A stretch of DNA of 59,243 nucleotides from Hyphomicrobiales bacterium (GCA_900471605.1 UCEY01000018.1:1-59243), one strand, 5' to 3'; positions 1 to 10,251 are shown, counted from the stretch's first letter. Numbers and translations: made by a program. The notes: a model not told the origin generated them from the sequence alone.

Positions 1-309
1 GTTCCGCGTGAAAACCAACACCGAGTCCCCATAGATGTCATCGGAGCTTGCTCCGCCGTAAATGTAATCGGTGTCATCTCCGCCATAGGCGATATTTCCG
101 GAGGCGTTTTGACCGAGGTAGATTCTGTCAACTCCGGCATCGCCCCAGATGCGATCAAAGCTGGGAAGCGGGAAGCCGCCGCCACCGTAGATGATGTCGT
201 CGCCACCACCTCCATGAAGCTGATCATTTCCTCCAAGGCCATTTATGGTGTCCGCGGAGCTCGTGCCGGTATAAATGTCGTTTCCTGATGTGCCGTTATA
301 GATTGCCAT
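1..309 (-). CDS. RTX calcium-binding protein, N-terminal part (cut by window edge)
   Basis: Translating down from the ATG at 309 gives about 103 residues with no stop before the window edge, so the C-terminus lies outside. The product begins MAIYNGTSGNDIYTGTSS and is glycine/aspartate rich, with nonapeptide-like units such as GGNDQLHGG and GGGDDIIYGG, typical of haemolysin-type calcium-binding (RTX) proteins secreted without a signal peptide. A GAGGAAAG ribosome site lies just upstream of the ATG. It follows another RTX gene and the exporter genes on the same strand, so it is probably a further cargo of that type I system. The 562-bp gap suggests its own promoter. The enzyme or adhesive function cannot be told from this part. 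Confidence 0.85.
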   Translation of the reverse strand, partial: MAIYNGTSGNDIYTGTSSADTINGLGGNDQLHGGGGDDIIYGGGGFPLPSFDRIWGDAGVDRIYLGQNASGNIAYGGDDTDYIYGGASSDDIYGDSVLVFTRN

Positions 310-871
310 GATCTTTCCTCTTGATTGGCAGGGGACCTGCCAGCTTTACCGACGCAACTTCCCAGGCCTCATACCGGGGGTATGCTGCTTCGGTATTCTT
401 GCGATCGGGCTGTGCTGCCCGATGGATGATGTTATTTGCCGCGCAACGGTGGATCCGCCCCTACTCAGGCACGCCGGGCTGGTGTATTATCTTGTTGCCA
501 GTCTCTATCCTCACTCGAGACTGATGCATCGCCCCTTTCGGATTACTTGGCCTGGCTTCTGAAGCAGGGCCTCGCATGCCAACGCCCCGCCACCAACCCT
601 CGGGCGAGTTCTCCAAAAATCCGCTGACCACGGGGTATTGCATCAATGATCCAGCCACGAAACCACCTGACAAAACGAAAAGCGGAAGATAAAAATACAG
701 GAATGAAAGGGGCGGTTATGAGCAGGTCAGCGCCGGAACTCCGCCGAAGTCGCCGTTTCCGAACTGGGTGGGCTTAAACACCGGCAGCGGAACTGTTGTC
801 ACACACATTGAAAAGATGGCGTAGACAGTCACCGACATCCCCCGCTGCAAATGCGAGCCGCAACGCCGATA
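310..871. other. intergenic region between two RTX genes
   Basis: No convincing gene in 562 bases; the open frames here have no ribosome site and implausible composition. It should hold the promoter of the RTX gene starting at 309 and the end of the upstream transcript. A perfect 7-bp inverted repeat is at 326-342. Confidence 0.5.
326..342. repeat. 7-bp inverted repeat upstream of RTX start
   Basis: TGGCAGG (326-332), spacer GGA, CCTGCCA (336-342): perfect arms. It sits 17 bases upstream of the ATG at 309, right before the ribosome site, so it could be a leader hairpin or an operator. No T-run follows, so it is not a classical terminator. Function is a guess. Confidence 0.35.
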
Positions 872-1969
872 TCAGGCCCAGCTGCCGTCAGGATCGACAG
901 TAGCAAGGATGGATATGCTCGAATGGTCCCACCAATCAGCCCAGACAACGAAAGAGTTGTTGATACTCCCTGCTTTTACCTGCACTTCGATGGTGCCATC
1001 ATCCGTCACCGCGTCCAGGTTGCCCAGGAGCGTCTGACCCGGATTGGCTATGGCCGCAGAGATCATCGAGCTCGTCAGGGAGAAGGTTTTGAGTATCCCT
1101 TCGACGGTCCATTGGACGTTGGCGACATAGTCAGTGTCCGCCCCGTTGATCATGTCAACCCAGAAATGCCGGCCTGAGGAAACAATGTTACTGATTTGGC
1201 CGACCTGGGTGCTGGTGCCATGCATGTAGAACGTATCGTGCCCCTCGCCGCCGTGCAAATAGTCGCGGGTGACATCATACCATTCCAGATGCTCCACGCT
1301 CAGGTCCAACGAGTCTGACGAGCCGTCGCCACCGATAATGATATCGTTTCCGGCTCCGCCGGAAAGCCAATCGGAACCCGTCCCGCCCGCGATGAAATCG
1401 TCGCCCACATCACCTTTGATTTGATCGAAGCCTGCACCGCCAGCGATAGTGTCGTCCCAGATTCCGCCGTTTATGATGTCGTCTCCGTCTGCGCCAGAAA
1501 CATCGAAGGCTATTTCCTGATAAGCAACGTGTGCTCCGTCGTTCGCATTGAGACCGGGGAAAGATGACACAGTCGACGGGGTGATCTGGCCGATGTAGTC
1601 GAATGCGTTTATCCCGACTGCATTCAGCATGGTGTTTGCATAGGTGTTGCTATTGTTATCATAGCCGTATGAGAGAGCGTAATCATCGATTGAATCTGAA
1701 ACGTCGATCAAAAGGTTCCAGACGTCATCAGCGCTGCGACCGTCCAGATCGAGCTCTACAATCGAATAATTAAGGGGATCCCCATATCCAGGCGTAGTTG
1801 TTGTCGTATCGTGCTGCCTAGTGCCGTCCCCAAAGACATTCCAGTTGGCTCCCGCTTGAACTTCCAATTCAAAAAGAGAACCATTTTCATCTTCTCCAAC
1901 TATTTGAAGATGTCCCCAGCTAGTGCCTGCGATGTGGTTGGCGGCGAGATATAATTTAGTAATAGCCAT
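872..1969 (-). CDS. RTX calcium-binding protein, probable type I secretion cargo
   Basis: About 365 residues. Two ATGs stand in tandem (1972 and 1969); the AGGAGG at 1975-1980 is only 2 bases from the first and 5 from the second, so 1969 is preferred. Residues 1-155 form a domain I do not recognise, with an NSNTYANTML stretch that vaguely recalls papain-like folds. Roughly residues 157-215 carry RTX units (GADGDDIINGG, GGAGFDQIKG, GGAGNDIIIGGDG) that bind Ca2+ and fold outside the cell. The last ~130 residues would hold the uncleaved secretion signal. No N-terminal signal peptide is seen. The gene follows exporter, adaptor and a small membrane protein on the same strand. RTX identity is sure; the activity is unknown. 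Confidence 0.88.
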   Translation of the reverse strand: MAITKLYLAANHIAGTSWGHLQIVGEDENGSLFELEVQAGANWNVFGDGTRQHDTTTTTPGYGDPLNYSIVELDLDGRSADDVWNLLIDVSDSIDDYALSYGYDNNSNTYANTMLNAVGINAFDYIGQITPSTVSSFPGLNANDGAHVAYQEIAFDVSGADGDDIINGGIWDDTIAGGAGFDQIKGDVGDDFIAGGTGSDWLSGGAGNDIIIGGDGSSDSLDLSVEHLEWYDVTRDYLHGGEGHDTFYMHGTSTQVGQISNIVSSGRHFWVDMINGADTDYVANVQWTVEGILKTFSLTSSMISAAIANPGQTLLGNLDAVTDDGTIEVQVKAGSINNSFVVWADWWDHSSISILATVDPDGSWA

Positions 1970-1979
1970 CATTACCTCC

Positions 1980-2480
1980 TCAAAGATAGGTGAATCCGAC
2001 CCGTACTTGTATATTTTTCTCCGTTGACGGCCGGATTTCCAACGTAGAACCGTGAGTTATCCCAATAATACTTGATCCGAAAAGCGTAAATCCGTACTTT
2101 GAGGGACTTGAAACATTGATTGAGTTAAATTTTTTGTCTATTATCAAGCCGTTGCAAGCAGACCATTGCTTTAGTCTTTCGAAATCATAGCTGAGATTGG
2201 CATATTGATCTTGAAGCGCAGCCCGCAAATTTGCCTCTCCCCGGTGGTCCCACCAAAACTGCAACCCGTACTTGTTTGCGGGAACCGGACACGTCACATA
2301 AATATTGCTGTCGGTTAGGCAGTTTGAAACGTTTTCTTTCATGCAGCGCTCGACGGCCCATCGTTCCATTTCGGCTATAATGAACCTGTAAGCTGCGCCT
2401 TCTGCGGCCTTGTAAAGGATCAGAAATGAGATGATAGCTGCCATCACAAGCCCTACGATGCGATGCCGGAATAGCCACAT
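1980..2480 (-). CDS. hypothetical single-TM protein in secretion cassette 1
   Basis: 166 residues; no family recognised. A hydrophobic helix at about residues 8-24 (GLVMAAIISFLILYKAA) follows a positively charged start (MWLFRHR), which fits a bitopic membrane protein with a periplasmic C-terminus. Four cysteines (in ERCMKENVSNCL, VTCPV and SACNG) could make disulfides outside. It lies between the HlyD-type adaptor gene and the RTX gene, ending 10 bases before the RTX start, so it is likely co-transcribed. A role with the secreted RTX protein (chaperone, immunity or exporter accessory) is inference only. Confidence 0.7.
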   Translation of the reverse strand: MWLFRHRIVGLVMAAIISFLILYKAAEGAAYRFIIAEMERWAVERCMKENVSNCLTDSNIYVTCPVPANKYGLQFWWDHRGEANLRAALQDQYANLSYDFERLKQWSACNGLIIDKKFNSINVSSPSKYGFTLFGSSIIGITHGSTLEIRPSTEKNIQVRVGFTYL

Positions 2481-2555
2481 CTATTCACCTTACAGTTGAA
2501 TTCCTGGAGTTCTGACGCCGCCTGCTAGAACTGCATCACGATGTTACGAAGGCGA

Positions 2556-3872
2556 CTACTCCTCACGAAAAACGCGATTGGCGTGATCTCGCAGGGGTTT
2601 CGCGAAATACGAAACAACCGTGCGCTCTCCCGTACGGACGAAGGTTTCGACCGGCATACCAGGAACCAGTGTGAAGCCTGACAAGCGCGACAGCTCAGCG
2701 TCGGGAACCGCAATCCCCGCCTTATAAAAGCTCGCGCCCGTTTGCTGATCGGTTTCCAAATCGGCCGACACGCGAATGACTGCGCCCCTCAGTTCCGGTG
2801 TGGTGTTTCGGTTGAATGCCGTCAATCGCAATGTCGCCTCCTGGCCGATGGCGAGCTGATCGATGTCTTGTGGCGCGATGCGGGCTTCGACCGTCAGGGT
2901 TCTTTCCTGAGGGACAATCTGCATAAGCGTCTCCGCCGACGTGATGACGCCCCCCACAGTATGAATCGCAAGTTGATGCACCACCCCGCCGATAGGCGCC
3001 TTGATCTCTATATGCTTAAGCTGATCAATCGCCGTTACCTCCTGCTCGACAAGTTTTGCTTTTTCATTCTCGACGTCCCGCAGCTCGGCCGCCACTTCGG
3101 CCCGCATCGTCTGATCGACCTGCAGAAGCTGAAGCTCGATCTCGGAAATCCGCCCCTTTGTGGCGGCCAAGGAGGCGATGAGCTGACCACGCTCACCCCG
3201 TAGCCGAGCAGCATTGCGTTCAAGGGCGTTGACCTGGCTCATGGTGATGCCGCCGATCCCGTAGAGCCGCCGCAATCCCTCAAGTTCTTTCTCGACGAAG
3301 CCGATCTCGCCGCCCTTGGCCTGCTGCTGCACGTCGAGGCCGCCGATCTGCTCATGGAGCTGTTGAACCTGTTCCTTCAGCCGCGCCTTTTGTCCTTCCC
3401 GCGACACGCGGCGATCATCGAACAAGCGGCGCTCGCTGATCATCGTGGCTTCGGCCTCGCTGGCGGAAAGTCGTTTGATTAGTATCCTTGGAAGAGCCAC
3501 CTGAGGGGACCCGTCCCGCTCGGCTTCTAGACGAGATTGGCGAGCATGGAGATAATCGAGCCTTTTCGAGGCGGCAGCGAGATTGGCGCGCATCACCGTC
3601 CCATCCAGGCGCATGATGGTTTCTCCGGCGCTGACCGACTGGCCTTCCTTGACGAACAGCTCAGCCACAATGCCACCTGCCGGATGCTGGACCTTCTTCA
3701 CATTGCCATCTACAACGAAAATGCCGCTGGCGATCACAGCACCCGATAGTTCAGTCGTGGCGGCCCAGCCGCCGACGCCTCCGAATAGAACGGCAATTCC
3801 CACTGTGCCTGCAATGAGATTGCAGCGCAGGGAGCGCGACAGCGAATCTTTGGTGTCCATCTTCTCCATCAT
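2556..3872 (-). CDS. type I secretion membrane fusion protein, HlyD/PrtE type (cassette 1)
   Basis: 438 residues. It bridges the inner-membrane ABC exporter and an outer-membrane TolC-type channel. A short cytoplasmic end and one TM helix (about residues 21-38) precede the biotinyl-lipoyl-like half motif GNVKKVQHPAGGIVAEL. A long coiled coil (about 100-270) and the C-terminal barrel with APIGGVVHQLAIHTVGGV follow. The ATG at 3872 overlaps the exporter stop as ATGA, so the two are translationally coupled. Length and layout match the PrtE/PrsE family. A second, divergent copy lies at 39367-40671. No TolC gene is in the window, so the channel must come from elsewhere. Confidence 0.93.
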   Translation of the reverse strand: MMEKMDTKDSLSRSLRCNLIAGTVGIAVLFGGVGGWAATTELSGAVIASGIFVVDGNVKKVQHPAGGIVAELFVKEGQSVSAGETIMRLDGTVMRANLAAASKRLDYLHARQSRLEAERDGSPQVALPRILIKRLSASEAEATMISERRLFDDRRVSREGQKARLKEQVQQLHEQIGGLDVQQQAKGGEIGFVEKELEGLRRLYGIGGITMSQVNALERNAARLRGERGQLIASLAATKGRISEIELQLLQVDQTMRAEVAAELRDVENEKAKLVEQEVTAIDQLKHIEIKAPIGGVVHQLAIHTVGGVITSAETLMQIVPQERTLTVEARIAPQDIDQLAIGQEATLRLTAFNRNTTPELRGAVIRVSADLETDQQTGASFYKAGIAVPDAELSRLSGFTLVPGMPVETFVRTGERTVVSYFAKPLRDHANRVFREE

Positions 3873-5611
3873 TGCTGCACCTCCCCTTCGATTACGGTCA
3901 GGTTCGGACCCGGCATCGAGCGTGGCAGCCTCGGCCTCTGTTGCTGGATAGCTTTCAGTACCTCGTCGCGTGGACCAAAGGCTTTTGCCACCCCATCCTC
4001 CATCACCAGCAAAAGGTCGATCTGCGATAGCACACTGTTGCGGTGAGCTACGACGATGACGATGCCGTCGCGGCGTTTGACGGCGCCGATTGCCTCCCCC
4101 AGTGCTTTGTCACCCTCCGCATCGAGATTGGAATTCGGCTCGTCGAGCACGACTAGGAAGGGATTACCATAGAGCGCCCTTGCCAGAGCGATCCGCTGGC
4201 GCTGGCCTGCTGACAGGTTCAAGCCGCCGTCGCCGACCGGCGTCTCATAACCATCGGCCAAGGTGACGATCATGTCATGTACCCCCGCTGCTCGGGCGGC
4301 GGCGATGACCGCCCCATCATCCGCAACGGAAGCGAGGCGAGCAATGTTCTCGGCGATCGTACCCGGAAACAGGTAAGAGCTCTGCGGCATGTACCCTATA
4401 TGCTTGCCTCGCTCATCCGCCGGCCACTGGTCGAGGCTGGCGCCATCAAGGCTGACTTTGCCGCGCGCCGGCGGCCAGACGCCGGTGATCGCTCGCATCA
4501 GGGACGACTTTCCCGAAGCGCTCGGGCCGATGACTCCGACCACGGTGCCTGCGTTAACGCGGAACCCAACATTCTGCACCGCCATCCGCTGTCGGTCGCC
4601 CGGGGGTGCGGCGAAGACGGCCTCGAGCGCGAGGGATTTGAGGGGAGCCGGAAGCCTTGTCCGCTCTGTCGTATCCGGGAATAGCTTGAACAGTTCCTGT
4701 AGCCGCTGCCATGCCTGACGGGCAGCGACCATGTTGCGCCAGTTGGCGATCACCTGTTCGACCGGTTGCAAGGCACGGGCGACAATGATTGAGGCCGCGA
4801 TGATCATTCCGCCGCTCATATCTCCGTGGACCACCAGGTAGGCGCCGAGCGCAAGCGAACCCGATTGCACCGCTTGGCGAAGGGTCTTCGAGGCGCCAGC
4901 GAGCATTGCGGCCACGTCGCCGGTGCGCCGCTGAAGCGTCGTCAGACTGGCATGTGCCGCCGCCCACCGTGACTGAACCTCTCCCAACATACCCATCGCT
5001 GCAATCGCTTCGGCATTCCGGTGCGCCGCTTCGCCAAACCGATTGCGTGTCGCTATTGCAGCTGCTACCTCCCTGGTTCGTGAACGCGTCAGGACATCCG
5101 TGGCAATCGTCAATCCAATAAGGAGCAGCATTGCCGCAGCCGCCAACCAACCGATGAGCGGATGCAGGAAAAAACAAACTGCCAGGTAGACCGGCATCCA
5201 GGGTAGGTCGAAGAGGGCGGCCGGCCCGGCTCCGCCGAGAAAGCCACGGATCTGGTCCATCTCCTGCGCAGGCTTCAGCACATCGCCCGCAATCCGCGTC
5301 TTCAACGACGCTCCGGAGACCACTGCCAGCACGCGGTTCGACAGTGACACATCGACCATGCCGGCGGCCCGCGACAGAACCCGTCCGCGGACGACATCGA
5401 GGAAACCTGAAAAAGTGTAGAGCCCTGCTGTAAGGACTAACAGCGCCACCAGGGTCGGGAGCCTACCGCTTGGGATGACCCGATCATAGACTTCCAGCAT
5501 GAACAGAGGCCCGGTAAACCCGAGCAGATTGATGAGACCGGAAAACACTGCCAGGCCCACAAGAGCGCCGGTCCCCCCAGAACGCGATATGCGTCTACCC
5601 AGCTGCTGCAT
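3869..5611 (-). CDS. type I secretion ABC exporter, PrtD type (cassette 1)
   Basis: 580 residues. Inner-membrane transporter that powers one-step export of RTX proteins. The N-terminal ~300 residues hold the six-helix membrane domain with the family motif GPLFMLEVYDRVIPSGR. The ATPase domain has Walker A GPSASGKSS, signature LSAGQRQRIALARAL, Walker B FLVVLDEP and the H-loop VVAHR. Start ATG at 5611 is 6 bases after AGGAGGG. It has no N-terminal C39-like domain, as usual for PrtD/PrsD. First gene of the cassette, overlapping the adaptor by 4 bases; the likely cargos are the RTX proteins at 872-1969 and 1-309. Confidence 0.94.
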   Translation of the reverse strand: MQQLGRRISRSGGTGALVGLAVFSGLINLLGFTGPLFMLEVYDRVIPSGRLPTLVALLVLTAGLYTFSGFLDVVRGRVLSRAAGMVDVSLSNRVLAVVSGASLKTRIAGDVLKPAQEMDQIRGFLGGAGPAALFDLPWMPVYLAVCFFLHPLIGWLAAAAMLLLIGLTIATDVLTRSRTREVAAAIATRNRFGEAAHRNAEAIAAMGMLGEVQSRWAAAHASLTTLQRRTGDVAAMLAGASKTLRQAVQSGSLALGAYLVVHGDMSGGMIIAASIIVARALQPVEQVIANWRNMVAARQAWQRLQELFKLFPDTTERTRLPAPLKSLALEAVFAAPPGDRQRMAVQNVGFRVNAGTVVGVIGPSASGKSSLMRAITGVWPPARGKVSLDGASLDQWPADERGKHIGYMPQSSYLFPGTIAENIARLASVADDGAVIAAARAAGVHDMIVTLADGYETPVGDGGLNLSAGQRQRIALARALYGNPFLVVLDEPNSNLDAEGDKALGEAIGAVKRRDGIVIVVAHRNSVLSQIDLLLVMEDGVAKAFGPRDEVLKAIQQQRPRLPRSMPGPNLTVIEGEVQQ

Positions 5612-6029
5612 GCCGTTCCCTCCTGCGCGACACTCGCATCACGAGCATCACCGCTACACCTTTGCGGGCAGAAGAGGTCTGCGCAACCCCCGGCATTTCA
5701 GGGGTTATCCGGCAAGCCATTGAAATCAGGACCTCATTAGGAATGGCGAACTTTTTATGAAGACGTTTCACAGCAAACTAAGTGATAAGATCTTCGGCTG
5801 CCTGTGCGTAATCGGGACGGCGCTAATTCTTATCAGTATTTCTGGGGTTGCATTTTGGGGCTAATTCCTTCCCTAGCTGACACGGCATTTGACCGCTACC
5901 GTTTGCCCTAACGCGCTTTGCACGGGCGACACCAGAGCCCGAAGGACTTAGCCAGAAACCGCGCGACTCGAACGCTGTTGAACCAGTTCGAACCACCGAC
6001 CCGTTGATTTCAGGCATCGAGCTCGAAGT
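5612..6029. other. intergenic region upstream of secretion cassette 1
   Basis: 418 bases without a gene I can support. It should contain the promoter of the minus-strand cassette that starts at 5611. The open frame at 5823-6017 has no ribosome site or recognisable domain. A GTTCGAACC-like stretch near 5990 resembles a tRNA T-arm but no cloverleaf can be built around it. Confidence 0.4.
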
Positions 6030-6322
6030 CTAGCCAGTTGGCAAAGTGTCTGGCCATTCCTGCGCTCCATGAAGGACGCGAAGAATACGAACCGTTGTTT
6101 CCGTTGCCGCATACGCCGCGACATATGGCGTGCCGCTGATTACCAATTCGCGCGTGCAGCAATTCTGCCAACACGACCGCTCGCGGGAAAATCAATCAGG
6201 CGACGAACGGCAGCGACGATCCGACCATCGATAAGGACGGCGGCCGAAGGATTATCTGCCTCGATAAATGTGAAGATCGCGTCGCGATCCGATACCGCGA
6301 ATGCAGACCAGGTAAGCTTCAC
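6030..6322 (-). pseudogene. parE: ParE/RelE-family toxin, broken by a one-base frameshift
   Basis: From the GTG at 6322 the frame reads MKLTWSAFAVSDRDAI...FPASGRVGRI and then stops. The next frame continues the same fold: GTRELVISGTPYVAAY, then TVRILRVLHGAQEWP, ending at a TAG (6030-6032). Restoring one G near 6156-6159 (GCTGCACG to GCTGGCACG) rejoins the two as a normal ~97-residue ParE, a ribosome-dependent RNase or gyrase-directed toxin. The start is 2 bases after the antitoxin stop, the standard operon form. Either the toxin is dead or the base was lost in sequencing. Confidence 0.85.
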
Positions 6323-6324
6323 GA

Positions 6325-6627
6325 TTAGCGTGCATCCACTCTAAGGCGGGCTGCCGCTCGACGTTTCACAAAATGAGCCTCGACTTCATCATCCGAGACG
6401 TCCGGTCGAGTATCGTTCAATGCTTCAAGTACCTTGGTACGAAACCATGCGTCATGGGCCTCGCTGCCTGAAAGAAGTTCGAGTGGCAGCGCACCCTCGT
6501 TGGCCGTCCGGGTGAGCAAGATACGAACCGCATCCGACACCGTGAGCCCCATGTTTTCAAGCACGGCGGAGGCGCGATCCCGAACTTCGGCATCGATACG
6601 CGTTTGGACGAGCGCATTTGCAGCCAT
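6325..6627 (-). CDS. RelB/DinJ-type antitoxin
   Basis: 100 residues from the ATG at 6627, which has GGAGAT 6 bases upstream; the longer frame to 6702 adds an unlikely leader. The N-terminus (VQTRIDAEVRDRASAVLENM, then GLTVSDAVRILLTR) is the ribbon-helix-helix DNA-binding module of the RelB/DinJ group. The C-terminus, rich in acidic residues, would wrap the toxin. It is followed after 2 bases by the frameshifted ParE gene. It would repress its own promoter in the 335-base gap upstream (6628-6962), where I see no gene. If the toxin is truly broken, this is an orphan antitoxin. Confidence 0.88.
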   Translation of the reverse strand: MAANALVQTRIDAEVRDRASAVLENMGLTVSDAVRILLTRTANEGALPLELLSGSEAHDAWFRTKVLEALNDTRPDVSDDEVEAHFVKRRAAARLRVDAR

Positions 6628-6962
6628 AACTATCTCCATCTTCAGCATGAGGGTAATGCAAATGAATGACAAATGCAACGGCGGTTTCGGTCGTCTCAGC
6701 ACACTCGCGTAGCTTTAGCGCCTTGAGGAGATTTGATTACCGACATCGTGCTTCCAGTTGCAGGGAGAAAGGGGGCCGTTGTCAGATAACATTCAGCAGT
6801 GCTGGTGCATCGCTTGCTTCCCTTTATCGATCGTAACAGACTCTCATCGGAGCCTCAAATTCAGCTCAGGCTATGGACCGCAAACCTGAGTCGCAATCGG
6901 TCGCCTCCGGCGTCGCCTACGTGGCCTAGAGCTCAGGGGCCGCCGGCGTTCGCTATCGTCCG
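6628..6962. other. intergenic region, promoter of the toxin-antitoxin pair
   Basis: 335 bases with no gene. By position it carries the minus-strand promoter for the antitoxin at 6627 and the 3' end of the gene at 6963-7253. No clear terminator or operator was identified. Confidence 0.35.
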
Positions 6963-7253
6963 TCAGTGGACCGACCGACTGATAACGCGATGCGGATAGG
7001 CGGCTTTGAACTGTGCCATCATCGTGTATGCTTGCTGCAACACGCGCTCGACCGCCTCCGGTTTATCGCGTGCAAGTTCGTCGGCATTGATCCGCATCGC
7101 CTCCGCCATACTGGCGGACATTGTTGCAAACCGCCCCTCACCGAAGACCAGAGCCTCCTGTGACGCGGCCTCGAGCCATCGGGCAAAGTCGATGATGATC
7201 TCTTCCCGTTCAGCGGTGCAAACATTCTTGATGATGTTGATGTTCTCTTCCAT
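6963..7253 (-). CDS. hypothetical protein, 96 aa
   Basis: Starts MEENINIIKNVCTAEREEII and is mostly helical and charged, with alanine/methionine-rich helices (FATMSASMAEAMRINADELA). No signal peptide, TM segment or known motif was found. GC-rich codon use matches the neighbours, which supports a real gene. It lies upstream of the usg/groESL block but on the minus strand. No function can be given. Confidence 0.55.
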   Translation of the reverse strand: MEENINIIKNVCTAEREEIIIDFARWLEAASQEALVFGEGRFATMSASMAEAMRINADELARDKPEAVERVLQQAYTMMAQFKAAYPHRVISRSVH

Positions 7254-7348
7254 GCAGTATCACTCCATACGCACTCAGGCACACAACGAGGCTCAGCAGG
7301 CCTCGGTCAGGCGAAGAGCTAGGAAGCGGAAAAATCAACTTCAAGAGT

Positions 7349-7621
7349 TCAGTGAAGCTTGAACTCACCTTCGACACGGCGCCATTCGTTCGGCCCGATC
7401 AGGCGCTGATGGGTGTAACGGACGGAATGGAGAGGACCATCGAGGCTGGCCTGCCAGAAATCCAGGAACTTGTGCATTTCGGGGAAATCGGGGGCTAGGT
7501 CGTAGTCCTGCCATACGTAGGTCTGCAGGACAGATTCGAAATCGGGAATTCGATAGAGGATATGTGCGGTGGTCAGTCCGTAGCCGTTCAGCTGACGCTT
7601 CAGATCCGATGAAAATCGCAT
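7349..7621 (-). CDS. usg: Usg family protein
   Basis: 90 residues. The sequence carries the conserved core of the alphaproteobacterial Usg family: YGLTTAHILYRIPD, LQTYVWQDYDLAPDFPE, FLDFWQ, and the end WRRVEGEFKLH. The family is named for a small gene upstream of trpF; its biochemical role is not established. Length is as expected. Here it stands alone, divergent from groES with 280 bases between, so this is a paralogue away from tryptophan genes and part of the stress block. Confidence 0.88.
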   Translation of the reverse strand: MRFSSDLKRQLNGYGLTTAHILYRIPDFESVLQTYVWQDYDLAPDFPEMHKFLDFWQASLDGPLHSVRYTHQRLIGPNEWRRVEGEFKLH

Positions 7622-7723
7622 GCTTCATCTCCGTTTCATGCATCGCAAAGCCGGCGCAAAATTTTGCGGCCACCAAAGGCTTTTTTAACGCAGCATGGCA
7701 GTTTCTTGTTCCTTTCCAGTACG

Positions 7724-7750
7724 TTAGCAGCAACGTGAGACGAGTGCTAT
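7724..7750 (+). promoter_or_regulatory. degenerate CIRCE element upstream of groESL
   Basis: TTAGCAGCA (7724-7732), nine-base spacer, GAGTGCTAT (7742-7750). The canonical HrcA operator is TTAGCACTC-N9-GAGTGCTAA: the right arm matches 8 of 9 and the left arm 6 of 9 with correct spacing. It lies just upstream of the RpoH-type promoter, suggesting double control by HrcA and RpoH. HrcA binding is not proven by sequence alone. Confidence 0.6.
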
Positions 7751-7767
7751 TTTTTTCGCGTCGCCCT

Positions 7768-7796
7768 CTTGAAATTGAAAAATCGCGAAGCCAGAT
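7768..7796 (+). promoter_or_regulatory. RpoH (sigma-32) type promoter of groESL
   Basis: CTTGAA (7768-7773), 17-base spacer, CCAGAT (7791-7796). This fits the rhizobial RpoH consensus CTTGAA-N16/17-CCATAT with one mismatch. Transcription would begin about 7803, giving a leader of roughly 100 bases before groES. Confidence 0.65.
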
Positions 7797-7901
7797 TTTT
7801 TCGCGCGAAACGCTCGACAGAGGTTTTGCACCCGCCCGGACTGGTCATCCGGTCTGGCCAGGGGGAACAACGTCATCTTTGTTTGTCCATTGGAGGAAAA
7901 C

Positions 7902-8216
7902 ATGTCGTTCCGACCGCTTCACGATCGCATTCTCGTCCGCCGGGTCGAATCCGAAGAAAAGACCAGAGGCGGCATCATCATCCCCGACACCGCCAAGGAA
8001 AAACCGCAGGAAGGCGAAGTGATCGCCGTCGGTCCCGGCGTGCGCAACGACGCCGGCCAGATCCAGGTGCTCGACGTCCGTATCGGTGATCGCATCCTGT
8101 TCGGCAAATGGTCCGGCACCGAGATCAAGATCAACGGCGAGGACCTGCTGATCATGAAGGAAAGCGATGTCATGGGCATCATCGAGGCCCAAGCCGAGCA
8201 GAAGAAAGCCGCCTGA
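7902..8216 (+). CDS. groES: GroES co-chaperonin
   Basis: 104 residues from the ATG at 7902, 5 bases after GGAGG; a frame opening at 7890 would put the start before the ribosome site. The sequence shows the GroES features: N-terminal [13 protein letters not shown], mobile loop [18 protein letters not shown], roof region, and C-terminal [16 protein letters not shown] strand (here [15 protein letters not shown]). It caps the GroEL chamber in the cytoplasm. groEL follows after 55 bases in the same operon. The C-terminal tail QAEQKKAA is longer than in E. coli, as in several rhizobial copies. Confidence 0.97.
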   Translation: MSFRPLHDRILVRRVESEEKTRGGIIIPDTAKEKPQEGEVIAVGPGVRNDAGQIQVLDVRIGDRILFGKWSGTEIKINGEDLLIMKESDVMGIIEAQAEQKKAA

Positions 8217-8259
8217 GCATTCAACGCTACAAACCATCAGTCAGATAGCTGCCTATTGA

Positions 8260-9900
<1,641 letters not shown>

Positions 9901-9912
9901 GGCGATGATACG

Positions 9913-9943
9913 GGCTCGTCCCTGCCCTTCGCAGGGGCGGGCC
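9913..9943 (+). other. strong stem-loop between groEL and the next gene
   Basis: A 13-bp stem (9913-9925 with 9931-9943, two G-U pairs) closes a CCTTC loop. No T-run follows and the next gene has its ribosome site right after, so it is more likely an mRNA-processing or stabilising hairpin than a terminator. Confidence 0.55.
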
Positions 9944-9960
9944 ACTTGCGGAGGTGAAAC

Positions 9961-10206
9961 ATGGTTCAGGCTACAATCAAGCGCTCACCCGCGCCACTTT
10001 ATTCCAGCGACCTTGCCGTCTGTCAGCGGGTCTTCGACCAGATCCGATCGGCAGCCGGAATCGCAAAGACGTCGGAGGAGGCTGAGCGCATCGCGGCGAT
10101 CGTCGTGGAACTGTGCAAGCAGGGTGTTCACGACCCCGCTCATCTCAAAATGATGGTTCAGGCCGCGCGAGGTCTCCTTCAGAAGAGTTCGCTCTTGGCG
10201 GCCTGA
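9961..10206 (+). CDS. hypothetical protein, 81 aa, downstream of groEL
   Basis: ATG at 9961 with GGAGGT 5 bases upstream. The product is a compact helical protein: YSSDLAVCQRVFDQIRSAAG, then SEEAERIAAIVVELCKQGV and LKMMVQAARGLL. No known domain, signal or TM segment is recognised. It lies 60 bases after groEL behind a strong hairpin and before another small gene, so it is probably expressed with the chaperonin operon. The role is unknown. Confidence 0.7.
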   Translation: MVQATIKRSPAPLYSSDLAVCQRVFDQIRSAAGIAKTSEEAERIAAIVVELCKQGVHDPAHLKMMVQAARGLLQKSSLLAA

Positions 10207-10251
10207 ACAGACTGCAAGAAATCCATCGATTGACATCAATGGAGCCAGACG

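Noticed and set aside
5960..6010. GTTCGAACC-like stretch suggesting a tRNA or att site
   Set aside because: No acceptor stem, D-arm or anticodon arm could be placed around it.
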